From assembly GCA_050084515.1 (NCBI GenBank), contig CM114272.1:22816001-22880000 (forward strand): 64,000 bases of DNA, read 5' to 3'. Numbering within the stretch: the first letter of the stretch is position 1; each line of letters opens with the position of its first letter. Shown here piece by piece: positions 1 through 11,060 of the stretch. A program made the translations under genes and the position numbers. The notes beneath the pieces are model-generated. The model saw only the letters and a list, made by a program, of their open reading frames with translations. It searched no databases and had not been told where the DNA came from. The stretch is from Blasia pusilla (taxonomy: Eukaryota; Marchantiophyta; Marchantiopsida; Blasiales).

Positions 1-169
1 ACACACTCTCTCGTGAATGCATCCCTAGTTACTATGATTCCGACGCTAGCACATACATATACTATTCATGTAGAAAATATTGATGCTTTGTATCATGGCT
101 CTGCCTTGCAAGGTGACATGATGCCACTATAAGTAATTGCAATATTTAGGATCTATTCGTAGGGGCTAT

Positions 170-765
170 AAAGAGTTAATCTCATTATGTCTTGACTCAT
201 GAGGTGGTTTTTGTCTATTGGGTGATGTGGTTGTTACTAATCCAATGTGTTCCAATTTGTTGGGCTGGATTGCATATACTAAAGTTCCTCTATCAATACA
301 ACACCAAGAATTAAGGAGTTAAATTATGTAGTGAGACATGCAGCATATGAATCTATTCCTTATGTATAAGAAACTTTATACCCACTTAAATGTGTCTTTT
401 GATATTTTTGTGAAAATATGTGTTCATTATTCCTTCGAAAATCATCAACTTGCCTCTTCTTGTAGTCTTTCTCTCGGTTGTCCTTATTTATTTTTGACAA
501 TGCATCTCTTTGATACTACAACATGCACAAGCATTAGCATTTATGCGTCTACCCATAGTGGTTGGTGATCATTCATCTCGTCGTCCATACACGTTTGACG
601 AGCTATTAGTAAACATGTCAAAATTATTTTAAATTATCAATAATATAATTCATTGAGTTGGTTTTATGTTGACTTGTTGCCATTTTATTCTCACCTCTCT
701 TACCGTTAATGTTATTACTTTTGTTTGTTCTATTTTGAAACATGTTTCTAAATAAAATGAAATTT
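170..765 (+). mobile_element. 3' fragment of RLE-type non-LTR retroelement (copy D)
   Basis: This stretch aligns by eye with the 3' part of the element at 32154-35850 (roughly 35235-35850). It covers the end of the restriction-like endonuclease domain, the conserved region with the sense of FDTFLKTCAHHSLENHHLAPS, and the 3' untranslated end. A 76-codon open stretch at 338-568 is what is left of the reading frame (NVSFDIFVKICVHYSFENH). Frameshifts and stops are scattered, the RVD motif reads RVN, and there is no RT domain in the window, so it is a dead 5'-truncated or edge-truncated copy. It is AT-shifted relative to the better copy, as expected from old methylated transposon DNA. Confidence 0.75.
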
Positions 766-2640
766 GTTCAAAAAATGTATTAACAATTCATGCTGTGACA
801 CGACTCCTTGTAATAATATTTCTTCTACATACTTAACAAAGGACGAAAGGAACAAAAGACAAATGGGATGAAGTTTCATATCACCGCTAAAAAAATGGTT
901 GAATGAGTTTTTAAGTACACAAAGGCGGCGTGCGTGGTTAGATCCACCTACATGGCCGGAGTGTTTACCGGAAGACTAAACTATTTCCACCATTTCCGGC
1001 TCTGCCTGCGGGATGACTACTTCCACCATTTATAGCAATGAACCCTCGCATGCTATGATGATGTGGAGAGTTCCAAGTTCCAACCCTCACTCATATCAGA
1101 GTCCAGCATGCTCGCGGTCGGATCTCGCACTGCTCACACAATGATGACCGTTTCGTGAAGTCCACAGTTTTAGGTCTTCTCATGCTCTAAGTTTAAATAA
1201 ACTAAGTTTAAAGAAACTCTAAGTTAGAGTCTGAGATATACGGCAAATGCGTCGTGAGACCGTCGGGATGTTGGGAACAGTGAGCAGACGTTAGTGATGA
1301 GTTTTCTTTTGGATTTCTTAATTAGTACCGGACGATCTTTTAGATCGACGGGGTGACACGAAAGGGGTTTTGGCTCATTCCGGTACCACAATAGAATATG
1401 AAGGCATCCGGTTTTCATTTTGACTGATTGTGCGTTGGGATATTGTAGCGTCCACCGAGACAAAATATAGAATACATTTCCGTATACTTCATTAGTAAAT
1501 ACAGTAATCATGCACTTTCATCACGGAGAGTTTGACGTCAGTAATAAATACGGGGATTCTTAACTTGAGTAAAGCATAGATATAATATTATATAACTATG
1601 AGTGATCCCCGCATTTTGTTTCTTATTAACATCCATGTTATTTTTGGACTTCCCAAATTCTTAATGTATGGTGGGGGTGTTTATTTATCGCGGAAAAGTG
1701 GCTTCCAAAGGAAATGAATCTATTTCCTAGGTAGTATTTGAATGCTAGGTTACAATTTTATAGGAAAAAACTAGATTAAATGAAATTACCTCCTCACCAA
1801 AATGTCCCATTGTGCTTCAAAGATTCAATTTGATGTGTTTTGATTCGATTTGATGTTGTGCATGGGACACATGTTTGATCATAGTTCAAAGATTATTTAA
1901 GATTGACACTTAAGTAAAGGGGAAGGAAGGGAAGTTGTTGAAACTTGCACATTCCTTTCTTCCTCGGTATGTATGAGAGTGCATTGCACAAGCGTTCTTA
2001 CAAGTCCTATGTAATAGGAAATGAGAAAAATTGAACTCATGTAGTAAATATAAAAAAGATGCTCGACGTTGTCTTAATTTCTGACGTGAAACAAGAGGTT
2101 TTATCTACATTTTTCGTTTGAGATTCAACCACGTGCCTCCTATTAATGTAAGGGAAAAAGGAGGTAGTAGGAAGTGGAATAGTACCCCACAAAAATTTGA
2201 CGGCACAAGATGATTTATTTTGTAAAGAGATAATGTCAAATCCATTTGAGGCTCGCAATTGGAAGCAATAAAAAATATGCATTAGTACTAAATGATAAAA
2301 TGTAGAATGAATAATCTTATACTTTTCTTCAAAGGTTAAATTTTCTTAAAAACTATCAAATTTATTTATCTGACATAGTTACTCATTCTTTTTATAACTC
2401 TCGTTCACTTAAGAATTTTCTATCGGACCGTGTCATGTCCAGATGAAGGATGGCCCAACCTGAATTATGTAGTGGAGCATGACATGTACAAGGGGAATTC
2501 CCTCCCTCCATCTCCATTGATGATGAAAGTGGAAATATGATCGCTCGTTACCTGAAATATGTGGGACGAAACCTTTTGGAAGTAAGAAAAAGCAACTTTG
2601 GCAATCGAGAAAACGTCTAGCAGACGGCGTTAAAGACCCT
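766..2640. other. Unassigned intergenic DNA
   Basis: AT-rich sequence with a somewhat GC-richer patch around 930-1160. The open frames here (for example 1224-1511 and 2037-2282 on minus) resemble no family I know and have no supporting context. I see no gene. Confidence 0.5.
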
Positions 2641-2649
2641 AAACCCTAA
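2641..2649 (+). promoter_or_regulatory. Telobox-like motif AAACCCTAA
   Basis: The string ACCCTAAACCCTAAAC contains the plant telobox AAACCCTAA, often found just upstream of or within 5' leaders of ribosomal-protein and other growth genes. A convincing coding start does not follow: the open stretch at 2699-2983 lacks an ATG. The motif may therefore be fortuitous or belong to a gene I cannot model. Confidence 0.25.
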
Positions 2650-5318
2650 ACTTCATCCCTCACCCATAAATCCATTGCGGTAACCGGGGAGATCCCGGTT
2701 GACGAGTAGTGGTAGCCGGTTGCAATCAGAAATATCCGTTTCGTTTCTGCCAGCAAAACTGGCAGGGCATGGGGGTTTCTTTGTACGGGTATCTGAAAAC
2801 CGGTTCGAAATCTGGTTTTATCGTTCCCGGCTACGAAAGACCGGCAATGTACCGGTTCCCGTGGAAAACTCCCCTGACCTGATCAGTTGGGAATCAGGGT
2901 ACGGTATCGGGGTACGGTCAGCGCAAGTGGCTTGCAAGACACGTCGCGATCTCATGAACTTCTGGGAAACGTCTGCAGGGTGACCTAAGGAAGTCTGTCT
3001 GTGAGAGAACTCAGAGACGGCCCACGCCTCGTTATGGTTACCGGGTTTAATCCTCTTGTTCCAGAATGGAGGTATCCTCGTTTTCCAAATAAGTACAGAA
3101 AATTGTAGTTTGCAGTCGTTAACTCTACCATACGTTTTGGAAACAAGAGGGTGGATTCCCCGTGTGTGTGTGTGGATCTTCGACGACCATTTCTGTGCCT
3201 AGGATTTAGTCAACACCCCCGGGGCAGCTGATGGACGGAGCTGGATCGGCAGGGTTGGAATCATAGTCTGGCCAAAAAGTTTTACATGCGCGTTTCGATC
3301 CTATCGAGGTGGACTAGATGCGATTCCCGCAGTCCTCATCCACCCACGATAGGATTAGTTCCTACCTAGACCTTCGTGGTGGAGGGGCTCTACAATTGCT
3401 AGAGATAGTTCCTCTGTAAATGCTTGCAGGGTGTGAGAAGTTACCCGTGGTCTGGGTATTTGTGACTTTCGCTGCAAGCAAGGCATGCGAAAGCTACTTC
3501 TTGAAGTAGTACAAATTCTGTCCGCATTCCTCCAAACACCGAGAAATCGTCACTGCTCAACTTGAAATCGGATAGTACGTACGGCTGCTTTGAGGGTTCC
3601 AATGTGAAATTCGAGATGTCCGCTGTCCATCGTGTTCTCGAATTCCTTCTCTTCTTCTTCGTCGTCGTGTGGGACTAGTGCTACAGTTTCGAGGACGAGA
3701 AAACTCAGAGGAGGCGAAATGGGATACGTTGCGTACAACAATCCTTGCGTTAGATTTGAAGTTTCTTTCCCAAGAGATTCTAGCTTCTCACATAATGTCT
3801 GAATGTCTGTAGCGTGGAGCTGCAGGACGTTTCTGCAGCTCCACGCTAAAGAAAGCTTATCACGGAAAAGACCTGATTACGCCAGGTGACGTGCTGCTAA
3901 AACTCGCGTCCTGGCCATCATGGCTTCATTCACTACTCCACACATAGGACTCCGAATTCTGTATTCTCCCTGTTGTAGTTCTTCTGATGTCATTGTTTCA
4001 GAGGGAAATGTGGAGCAAGTAACCTCTCCACTTCATATGGAGTTCTTACGATGTTTAATCCTCCGAATAAAGCGGAAGTTTCGGTTATGTAAGTCACCGA
4101 AGTTCGAAAAAAGGATGCGTGAGATATGATATCATCGAAATTAAAGACATGTTGCCGGCAGGAGAAGTTCTCAACTGTTCACTTGGCGTCGACGGGAATG
4201 TTGAGGGTCTTGAGATGCTCACGATTCGGCTCTGTCATCCGTCCATGGATGGATAATAAATCACTGTATGAATTGCAATTTTTTGGAAGAGCATAATATC
4301 TAATTTTTGTATCTTATGCGCAAGCAAATATCCGTTATTTGCCCTGAAATTTCTATTTCACATTTTATAAATGTGCAGAGTGAGGCCCATACGATTCCAA
4401 GATGAAACAAAACGAGCTGGACAGTCATCGCGTAGAAAGCAATCCTAAGCGTGCGTGAAAGCGCCATGTGCTTGTGATGGCCTGCTGCATCGATCTACGC
4501 CATTTGATGTCTTCGGAGTGCTTTCTGTGACCGGAACTTGGCACATATTTCGGGGTAGTCTTCACCACATTTCCAAAATCAGCTTAAAAGTCGTTTGAAG
4601 ACGAGAAAGGTACTGGTTTTGGGCGGTACTGACATCCAGAACAAGCGTAAAAGCTGGACCCACCATCTTTGGGATAAATGATGTAAGTTATGGGCATGTG
4701 CCTCCAAATACGTCATGACGTAAACCAAAACGCAATCCAAACGAAGAGACACGTGCTACATCTTTGAATGCAGCAATATCAGAAAGTTTGAAAGCGTTTG
4801 TGGAGGGAACTACATGAAGTTTGGAAAGTTGGGTCGAAATCTCGAAACATTCCCTTGAAAAATTCCAAGAAAGCCTCAAAAGCGAGGATCGTTACAAACA
4901 GCGTTACAGAAGGCGACAACCAAATATTTGGAAGGTAGAGATCGTCGAAACTCGAATCAATGGGTAAAACGTTGCAGACTTCCAAACTAATTCCCCGGCC
5001 TCTGTGAACGGCTTCGTACTCAAATTGTAACTCGAAGAATACCCAAAGTTTTGTATGATTCCTGACGATCCCCGTTTGATTTTGAAATGCATTTGGTGGT
5101 AAGCGCTCTCTGCTCATGCGTCGTCAGAGCTAGCCTACCAAGGCCAGCGAACTTGAGGTGAGTGATTTAGTTCCTTCGGTCTCCCTCGAACGTCGGAAGA
5201 TCCTGAGATATCAGAGGATATCACGCAGTTAACGATCCTCAATTTTTTCCAGGTGGTAGTGCAAGAGGCAATCATTATTGTTGAGGTCGCGTAGAACGTA
5301 TGTTGCAGGACTGCAGTC
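2650..5318. other. Unassigned moderately GC-rich DNA
   Basis: Several short CCGGTT/AACCGG-type motifs cluster at 2680-2860. A perfect hairpin lies at 3810-3848. No open frame with recognisable protein features was found on either strand. This could hold small exons of an unrecognised gene or decayed gene sequence. Confidence 0.4.
3810..3848. repeat. Perfect inverted repeat, 16-bp arms, 7-nt loop
   Basis: Left arm TAGCGTGGAGCTGCAG (3810-3825) is followed by loop GACGTTT and an exactly complementary right arm (3833-3848). The arms are GC-rich, so the hairpin would be very stable. No T-run follows and this is nuclear plant DNA, so it is not a bacterial terminator. The role is unknown. Confidence 0.9.
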
Positions 5319-5696
5319 ATGCCGCTACAGAGATCGGTACCTCCGGAGAGAAAAGACGGTGGTGGGTCAGGAAAGGATGCCTTCCACGCCTTTCAAAAAG
5401 CATGTCTGTCATGTTATGAGAGGACCCGTCATGAGCTTCTGGAAATGGTAATTGAGAGGATGGATACAGAGGCCAACTGGAGTCGCTCGAATTCTAGAGT
5501 GATTCGTGGTGATGCGTTGGAACTCGTACGACTAGAATGCGTGGCAAGAAATCCAGAAGATCTCTACTTCCCAGAACCCAATCGCCTCTGTAGACCTCAG
5601 CGACGAACAGATCGCACCAAAAGATTGCCAGCCATGAGACGTCGGAAAAATTTCGAATTTCGTATGTTGTTTCTTATCGTGCATTGTTCTACTTGA
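5319..5696 (+). CDS. Hypothetical ORF, 125 codons, unrecognised
   Basis: The frame opens with a true ATG and has a mixed, hydrophilic composition. Charged residues dominate, there is a glycine-rich stretch near residues 14-18 (GGGSG), and acidic and arginine-rich runs follow. A hydrophobic tail of about ten residues at the C-terminus looks like readthrough into non-coding DNA. No domain or signal peptide is evident, and no neighbouring gene gives context. It may be a chance frame or one exon of a gene whose other exons I cannot identify. Confidence 0.18.
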   Translation: MPLQRSVPPERKDGGGSGKDAFHAFQKACLSCYERTRHELLEMVIERMDTEANWSRSNSRVIRGDALELVRLECVARNPEDLYFPEPNRLCRPQRRTDRTKRLPAMRRRKNFEFRMLFLIVHCST

Positions 5697-6499
5697 AGAA
5701 CACGCGGCTGCTTTCGTTTCCTTGAGTGATTCTTAAAGTGATACACACGTTTTGGTGGTTTGTCGTTCTGGAGAATGATGTTTCAAAATTCGTGTTTCGT
5801 GCAAGAAAACTAGGCTAGGTTATCAAGGACAGGAAACTACCTGTCTGGACAAAAATCTGACTACAGGCGAATCGAACAATCGCTATTTTTCGACCTTGAG
5901 TCTGGAGCTGCAAAATCCTACAAGTAGGAGTCACGAGCGTGCCACGACTCTTTCTTTGGAACTGATGATTCCGATGTGGAGAAAGAATATTGATTCAAGG
6001 ACTATGAGACAAGACAGTGAAGATTCTTCACCAGGGTGAGTGTGTATGATTTGTGCCTCCAGACTTGGAAATCGTAAACACTGGTGATTGGATGTCATAC
6101 CTTAAGCACCAGAAATTTTTGGGCATCCAAACTAGTGATGGCTATCGAAATTCAACGAAAAACTCTAACGGAGATGATTTCATAACTAACGGAAACTCCA
6201 GAACGCACGTTTGGTAGTGCATGCCCCGTCAATAAACAATACTGGAGCTGGTCACAACGAGAAACTAGTCCTGAGCTCGGTAAGTTCGTCGGCCTACTCG
6301 CATTCGTATACCGCATCTGGTTCTGCACCTCCCTTCGTCGAATCAAATCAGAAAAAACCACTCCCATTCATGAGGAATTGAAGAAGTGAGGTTCTCCTCG
6401 ATTGCTATCTTGCATTCATCTCGTGTTCCTCTCGATTCATGCGAGCCAAGAACGATACCTGTTTCGGCTAGAGAGAATCTGGTAGGTCTCCGCATGAGT

Positions 6500-7387
6500 T
6501 TACGGCGGTACGTTTGCGGGTGCAGGCACAAGTGTCGACCTGAGTGGAGGCACTGGGGGCGCCTGCGAAGGGACGGCAGGTTGTGGTGACGGAGAGACCG
6601 CGGGCATTGACGGAGGTACAACAGGTGGTGGTACTGTCGGCACTGGGGGCGAGACTGCGGGCACAGGGGTAGGGACAGCGACTGGGGTTGACGGCGGAGG
6701 AAGTCCGGGCACCGGGGAAGGGACAGTGGCCGGGATTGAGGGCGGACGCACAGGTGGAGGCGCACCAATCGGCGTTAGTGTGGAGGCCGGCGGAGCCTTT
6801 GGCCCGGGTAAGGAAGGAACATTACCCACAAGTGCGTTCCCCGAGAGATCCAGGACTGTAAGCTTACTGAGACCGGCGGGAATGCAGTCGGGCACCGTTC
6901 CTCCCAGTAGGTTGCCCTTCAGGGACAAGTAGTCTAGATTGGTGAGCTTGCAAAGCTCCTCCGGAATTTCCCCAACGACGTTGCAGCCATCGAGGTTGAC
7001 GACTTGAAGGTTCGACAATCCACCCCAGGAAGGTGGAATCTGGCCGTTGTAGGCGACGTTGAACATAGTCAGATTCTTGAGGCCCGTTAAATCGGCAAGG
7101 GCTGTGCCCACCAGGTATGGATCGCCTTGAGGTCTTGCTGCGGGCACATGCCTCGCCACAACTGTGAGCGATTCGATATGTCCGGCATTGTTGCAAATCA
7201 CACCCTCCCAGGTGCAGCAGTTGGTTCCATCCTCCCAGCTTTGGAATTCTTCGCCTCCGAACACAATTTCCAATTGGAAGTACCTGAGCGCTTGACTGTC
7301 GACGGCACTGCAGCTCTGACCATACGAAACTTGCACTACCACCGATGCGATCAGGACGAAGGTCCAGAGACGAGTTCCTCCTGCCAT
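6500..7387 (-). CDS. Secreted leucine-rich-repeat protein with proline-rich C-terminal tail
   Basis: The 295-residue single-exon protein starts at the ATG at 7387 and begins with a clear signal peptide (about residues 1-23, hydrophobic core FVLIASVVVQV). The plant LRR N-terminal cap follows, with the paired cysteines and tryptophan of CCTWEGVIC near residues 57-65. About four plant-type LRRs lie at about 96-190, with repeats such as LSNLQVVNLDGCNVVGEIP and LTNLDYLSLKGNLLGGTVP. From about 191 to the end the chain is very rich in proline, alanine, valine and serine, without classical Ser-Pro4 extensin blocks and without a membrane anchor or kinase. Known relatives (LRR-extensins, DRT100/PGIP-like proteins) act in the cell wall, binding signalling peptides or wall polymers. 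Here LRRs are fewer than the roughly ten of LRR-extensins. It is the only apparently intact host gene in the window. The specific function is inferred only to the family level. Confidence 0.8.
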   Translation of the reverse strand: MAGGTRLWTFVLIASVVVQVSYGQSCSAVDSQALRYFQLEIVFGGEEFQSWEDGTNCCTWEGVICNNAGHIESLTVVARHVPAARPQGDPYLVGTALADLTGLKNLTMFNVAYNGQIPPSWGGLSNLQVVNLDGCNVVGEIPEELCKLTNLDYLSLKGNLLGGTVPDCIPAGLSKLTVLDLSGNALVGNVPSLPGPKAPPASTLTPIGAPPPVRPPSIPATVPSPVPGLPPPSTPVAVPTPVPAVSPPVPTVPPPVVPPSMPAVSPSPQPAVPSQAPPVPPLRSTLVPAPANVPP

Positions 7388-9650
7388 CTTCGAGCTCGAG
7401 GTCGGCCTCGATTCAATGTCCGAATTCGAATGCCAATTCCCTCCTCAACGAACGGGCTGACTTGATAGCGTCACCTGGACAGAAGGAAAATTAGGATTGC
7501 AATGACTTCGTATGTGTTAGGATCAATGACTGAAGACATAGCAAGTTCTGATGCACTGATCCTACCTCAAAACCGTCTCTGTAGTCATGCCATTCGGACA
7601 CGGTGAACTCAAGCTTCCCTGTCCCGAAACGATTCGAGGAGGATGAGTTCGTGAATTGTAGCAATTTAGACTCCACAATATAAAAGTACTAGAACTAGAA
7701 TTGAACCAAATTCTTTCAGGAGATGAACCCATTGGCACTCGAGATTTACATTTCGTCAGACTAACTCACGTACCTGCCTGTAGATTGGGAAAGGTGCCCA
7801 CCACTATACTGCGATATTTCGAATGTACCCGACTGATATACTTATTTCAGATTTCAGTGTCATGGACGGGGTTTATATATTTGAAGGAAACAATTTGAAG
7901 GATGGATTCATGCAAGTGGTTGTGGAGGAGTTTGACCGCTGTAAATCTCACGTGTTGGATCGTCGACTATCTAACCGGAGTGCTTGTCAGCTTCAGCGTT
8001 CATAGGCTCACATTAACCTCGCGCACCATCACGCTCATCAGTGTGCCTGCAGAGTCTCAACTCCTCAAATGGTGGCGCCGGAAGATTTTGAGTACAGAGA
8101 GGTTGACAATTACTTTGACAGATCCAAGAATAGCCGTCGGTACCCCGATCGTAACCAAATTGATGACATTGAACCAACAGAGCTGTCGTTGTAGCGTCCT
8201 TGACGCGCGTCCTGATCGCTGTGTCTAACGATCCAACCTCGCATTCGGCTTGTAGATCTCGAACCAACTTGCTCAAACATTGCTGCACAGCTTTGAACTT
8301 CTGAAGCCTCAAAATGCCGTCCGACAAATTCGTAAATTTGGAACGGAGCGAACGTCGTGTAGAGCTTTGTCAATACGATATGTCCGCAGTGGTTACTAAT
8401 TTTGCGGCCAACAGATTGGGACATACGATAGCATATCACATCATATTCAACAACCCACGCTGTCTCTAGTGTCTCCATCGTCGAGTCGTCGACATGAGTG
8501 TCAGTATATTCAAAGCTATATGTCAATTCGGGAAACCCAATTGGAGGCCTGACATAGCGATAGCCAAATGCAAGAAATGACTAGAGTTTCATGAGTTTGT
8601 CTGTTCGATATGGCTTTACGTAGTTGATCATATCGACATCTCTTCCCTGTAGCTCGTACACGTCTGTATAAATATAAATAAATAAATAAATGAATGACTA
8701 AGCCGCAGAATACAACGCATGGCTGGCCATGCCCGGGCTAGTCGTAAGCTAGAAGACGAATTCATCAAAGAGCCTACTTCTTCAGAGTTTCGAAACGTTC
8801 TGGACTGACAGAACAGACACAGACGAAATAAAAATATCTCGAGAGCTAAACCGTATGAAAAGAGGGTGCTGGAGCGTCGCACCCGAGCACTTGCAAGACG
8901 TTCGAATGCTGACGATCCACTGATAATTCTGGACAGTGTCCCGGTATCGTCCAAGATTTATTCTCACGTTTCTTGTACCTTTGTTCAACTCGTTCTTCCC
9001 AAAGAGTGTCAAGCATCCTCACAATAACCATCTGATTCGTTGATCGAGAGATCGACGAGACTGCTGCTTGCGATAACGAACCATCGACCTCACGATCCAG
9101 AATTATGGTCTACAGGCTTCATCTCGGAAACTTCATCACGGAAGTTTGTGGTCACGTTCATGAGCTCGTTTGCATAGAACCGACGGCAGAGGCTGGAATT
9201 ACAAGGCAACAAAGCGTTCCCAATAAGCTCTCGTTACATTTTGGCCTGTGCAGTGGCTACATGAGTTCCGGTCAATCCAGTGGCCTAGGTAAGGCGATGA
9301 AGATCGATGACGACTTGTTGCGATCGGAAGCTGAGCTCTCTCGCTCATGAATACCCCACTCCAGATGGATCGGAACCTTGCGCGAGGAGCGCCCGCTCGT
9401 AAATTTTTTGAAGAGTTCGGAAACATTCCAAGCAAGATTTCACAGTTTTTGAATTTGGATTTTTGAAAATGCGGTGTTCTATGGCATCGAAGACATCTCT
9501 CTTGGATTCCAGTTCTTAGAAGTTTGGTCTTTCCGCTCAGTTTCTCCAGTCTTCCGCTCAGTTTCTCCAGTCTGTTCTCTGCATTCATCTCCCACTTTCG
9601 TGGAATTTTTATTTTCAAGTTCATGAAAAGATCGATTTAAAAAATGCCGA
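7388..9650. other. Upstream region of the LRR gene and unassigned DNA
   Basis: A TATA-like stretch on the minus strand (about 7674-7686) lies some 290 bases upstream of the LRR start codon and could be its promoter, but this is weak. Overlapping minus-strand open frames at 8013-8327 and 8110-8526, and one at 9199-9624, show no family resemblance. A perfect 21-bp tandem duplication lies at 9531-9572. Confidence 0.35.
9531..9572. repeat. Perfect 21-bp tandem duplication
   Basis: Two adjacent identical units, 9531-9551 and 9552-9572, beginning TTCCGCTCAG. In the minus-strand frame it would repeat a seven-residue block (the sense of RLEKLSG). Probably replication slippage. Confidence 0.9.
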
Positions 9651-11060
9651 ACAGAATTAATGACTAATATGTGTTCTATAACGGTATTTCATGTTGTTGA
9701 TTATAATTATCAATTTACATGATAATTTTTTATTATCAGTAAGAGAGATTTCTAATATCTAAACTCATAGATAATTTTCAATTTTGTGTTTTGAGGAGAA
9801 AAATTAAGGCCTCTTATCTTAATTATGATAAGTATGGAATTCTATTCCATACTTATCATGAAAAATAACAATACAATATTTTGAAATATCATCGAATGCT
9901 ACACGTAAGTGGATATTTTGAAATATCATCGTAAGCCACTAATTCTTCCAAAAATAAGTATAATTAAATTATAAATGAAAAATTAAAAGACTGGATATGA
10001 ATAGAAGAAGTTTTATTCAACTATAAATGTGAACTGTCTTTCCTATTATTACGTGAAAGTGGACACTTTCATGGGATATCATAAAAACCGTTTTTTTGTG
10101 ATTTCTCCTCAATTTCAATATCCTAAAACATCCATAGTAGAATGATATTCACCATCAATTTTTCTTTTCCGGATATGACCATTACTCTAGATCTATAGTG
10201 GTATTTCATTTGGCATCCAGTAAAGACATGCATCTTTTTAGAAAAAGGAAAAAATCTCTATTACAATTAGTGGAAGGATTTTACAATAAAATAGGCTTTT
10301 CTCCTTAAGGTTATTATTTTCATAAGATGTTGTTTCAAAAATTTATTTTATTAAATCTTCACTAGTGCATAACAATTACACGAAGAGTCATCTATTTTGA
10401 ATGGAGTTTACCATTAACCGCCTTTACCATCTCTAGTCCAATGCCAAACCCTTATAGTTCCACGCTCATATTCTCATCTAGAATCTAATATCGAGAAGAA
10501 AACTAAATTCATATGGTTAGGTGGTCCTTTGATTCAACACGATGGAATAAATGGCCGCCTATATCCCCAAGAAAAAGAATAGTCCCAAATTCGTGCTCGG
10601 AGAATACAACAATACTAAGACTTAGTATGAATCAGTATATCCAAACATGAGAAGAGGACAATTGTATGAATTGATGGTGGGATGTAATTCTACATCCCAC
10701 AACTACTAACAAAGCCCTGATTTTGGATATTTTAATTAATTTTAACTAAAGGATATACAAATACCTCGGAAAGAGTAATATGGCAAGAGAAACTGGTGTT
10801 GGGAGATAGTAGTAGTGCGGGGAGAAAAGAAGAATACGTGGAGGAGGAAGAATACGACGTTGAAAAAGCCTTGGGAAAAATAGGAAAGTTACTTCAGAAA
10901 TATTACGGTTTATCTCACATCCATCCGGAAGATAAATTCACATCCTCCTCATTTGATGCCGTAAGACGAATACAAAACTCGAAAACTTCGTCAATCCTTT
11001 GGGCATTGAAACTCTGTAGATCCACATGCATTCAAATGTTGCCTATTTGGCGATCCATAC
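9651..11060. other. AT-rich intergenic DNA with a palindrome and short repeats
   Basis: There is a sharp drop to AT-rich sequence. A near-palindrome with perfect 15-bp arms and a 5-nt loop lies at 9825-9859. A 19-bp motif (ATATTTTGAAATATCATCG), itself partly palindromic, occurs twice about 39 bp apart near 9872 and 9911. No gene is seen. The open stretch at 10796-11182 begins at GTG rather than ATG. Confidence 0.5.
9825..9859. repeat. Inverted repeat, 15-bp arms, 5-nt loop
   Basis: The arms 9825-9839 (ATGATAAGTATGGAA) and 9845-9859 are exact reverse complements separated by TTCTA. The element could extrude as a cruciform. No transposon ends or duplicated target sites are obvious next to it. 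Confidence 0.9.

Noticed and set aside
2699-2983. 94-codon open frame after the telobox
   Set aside because: It starts at TTG, not ATG, and has no recognisable domain.
8013-8526. Two overlapping minus-strand frames with helix-like stretches
   Set aside because: They overlap in different frames and resemble no family; without splice evidence neither can be supported.
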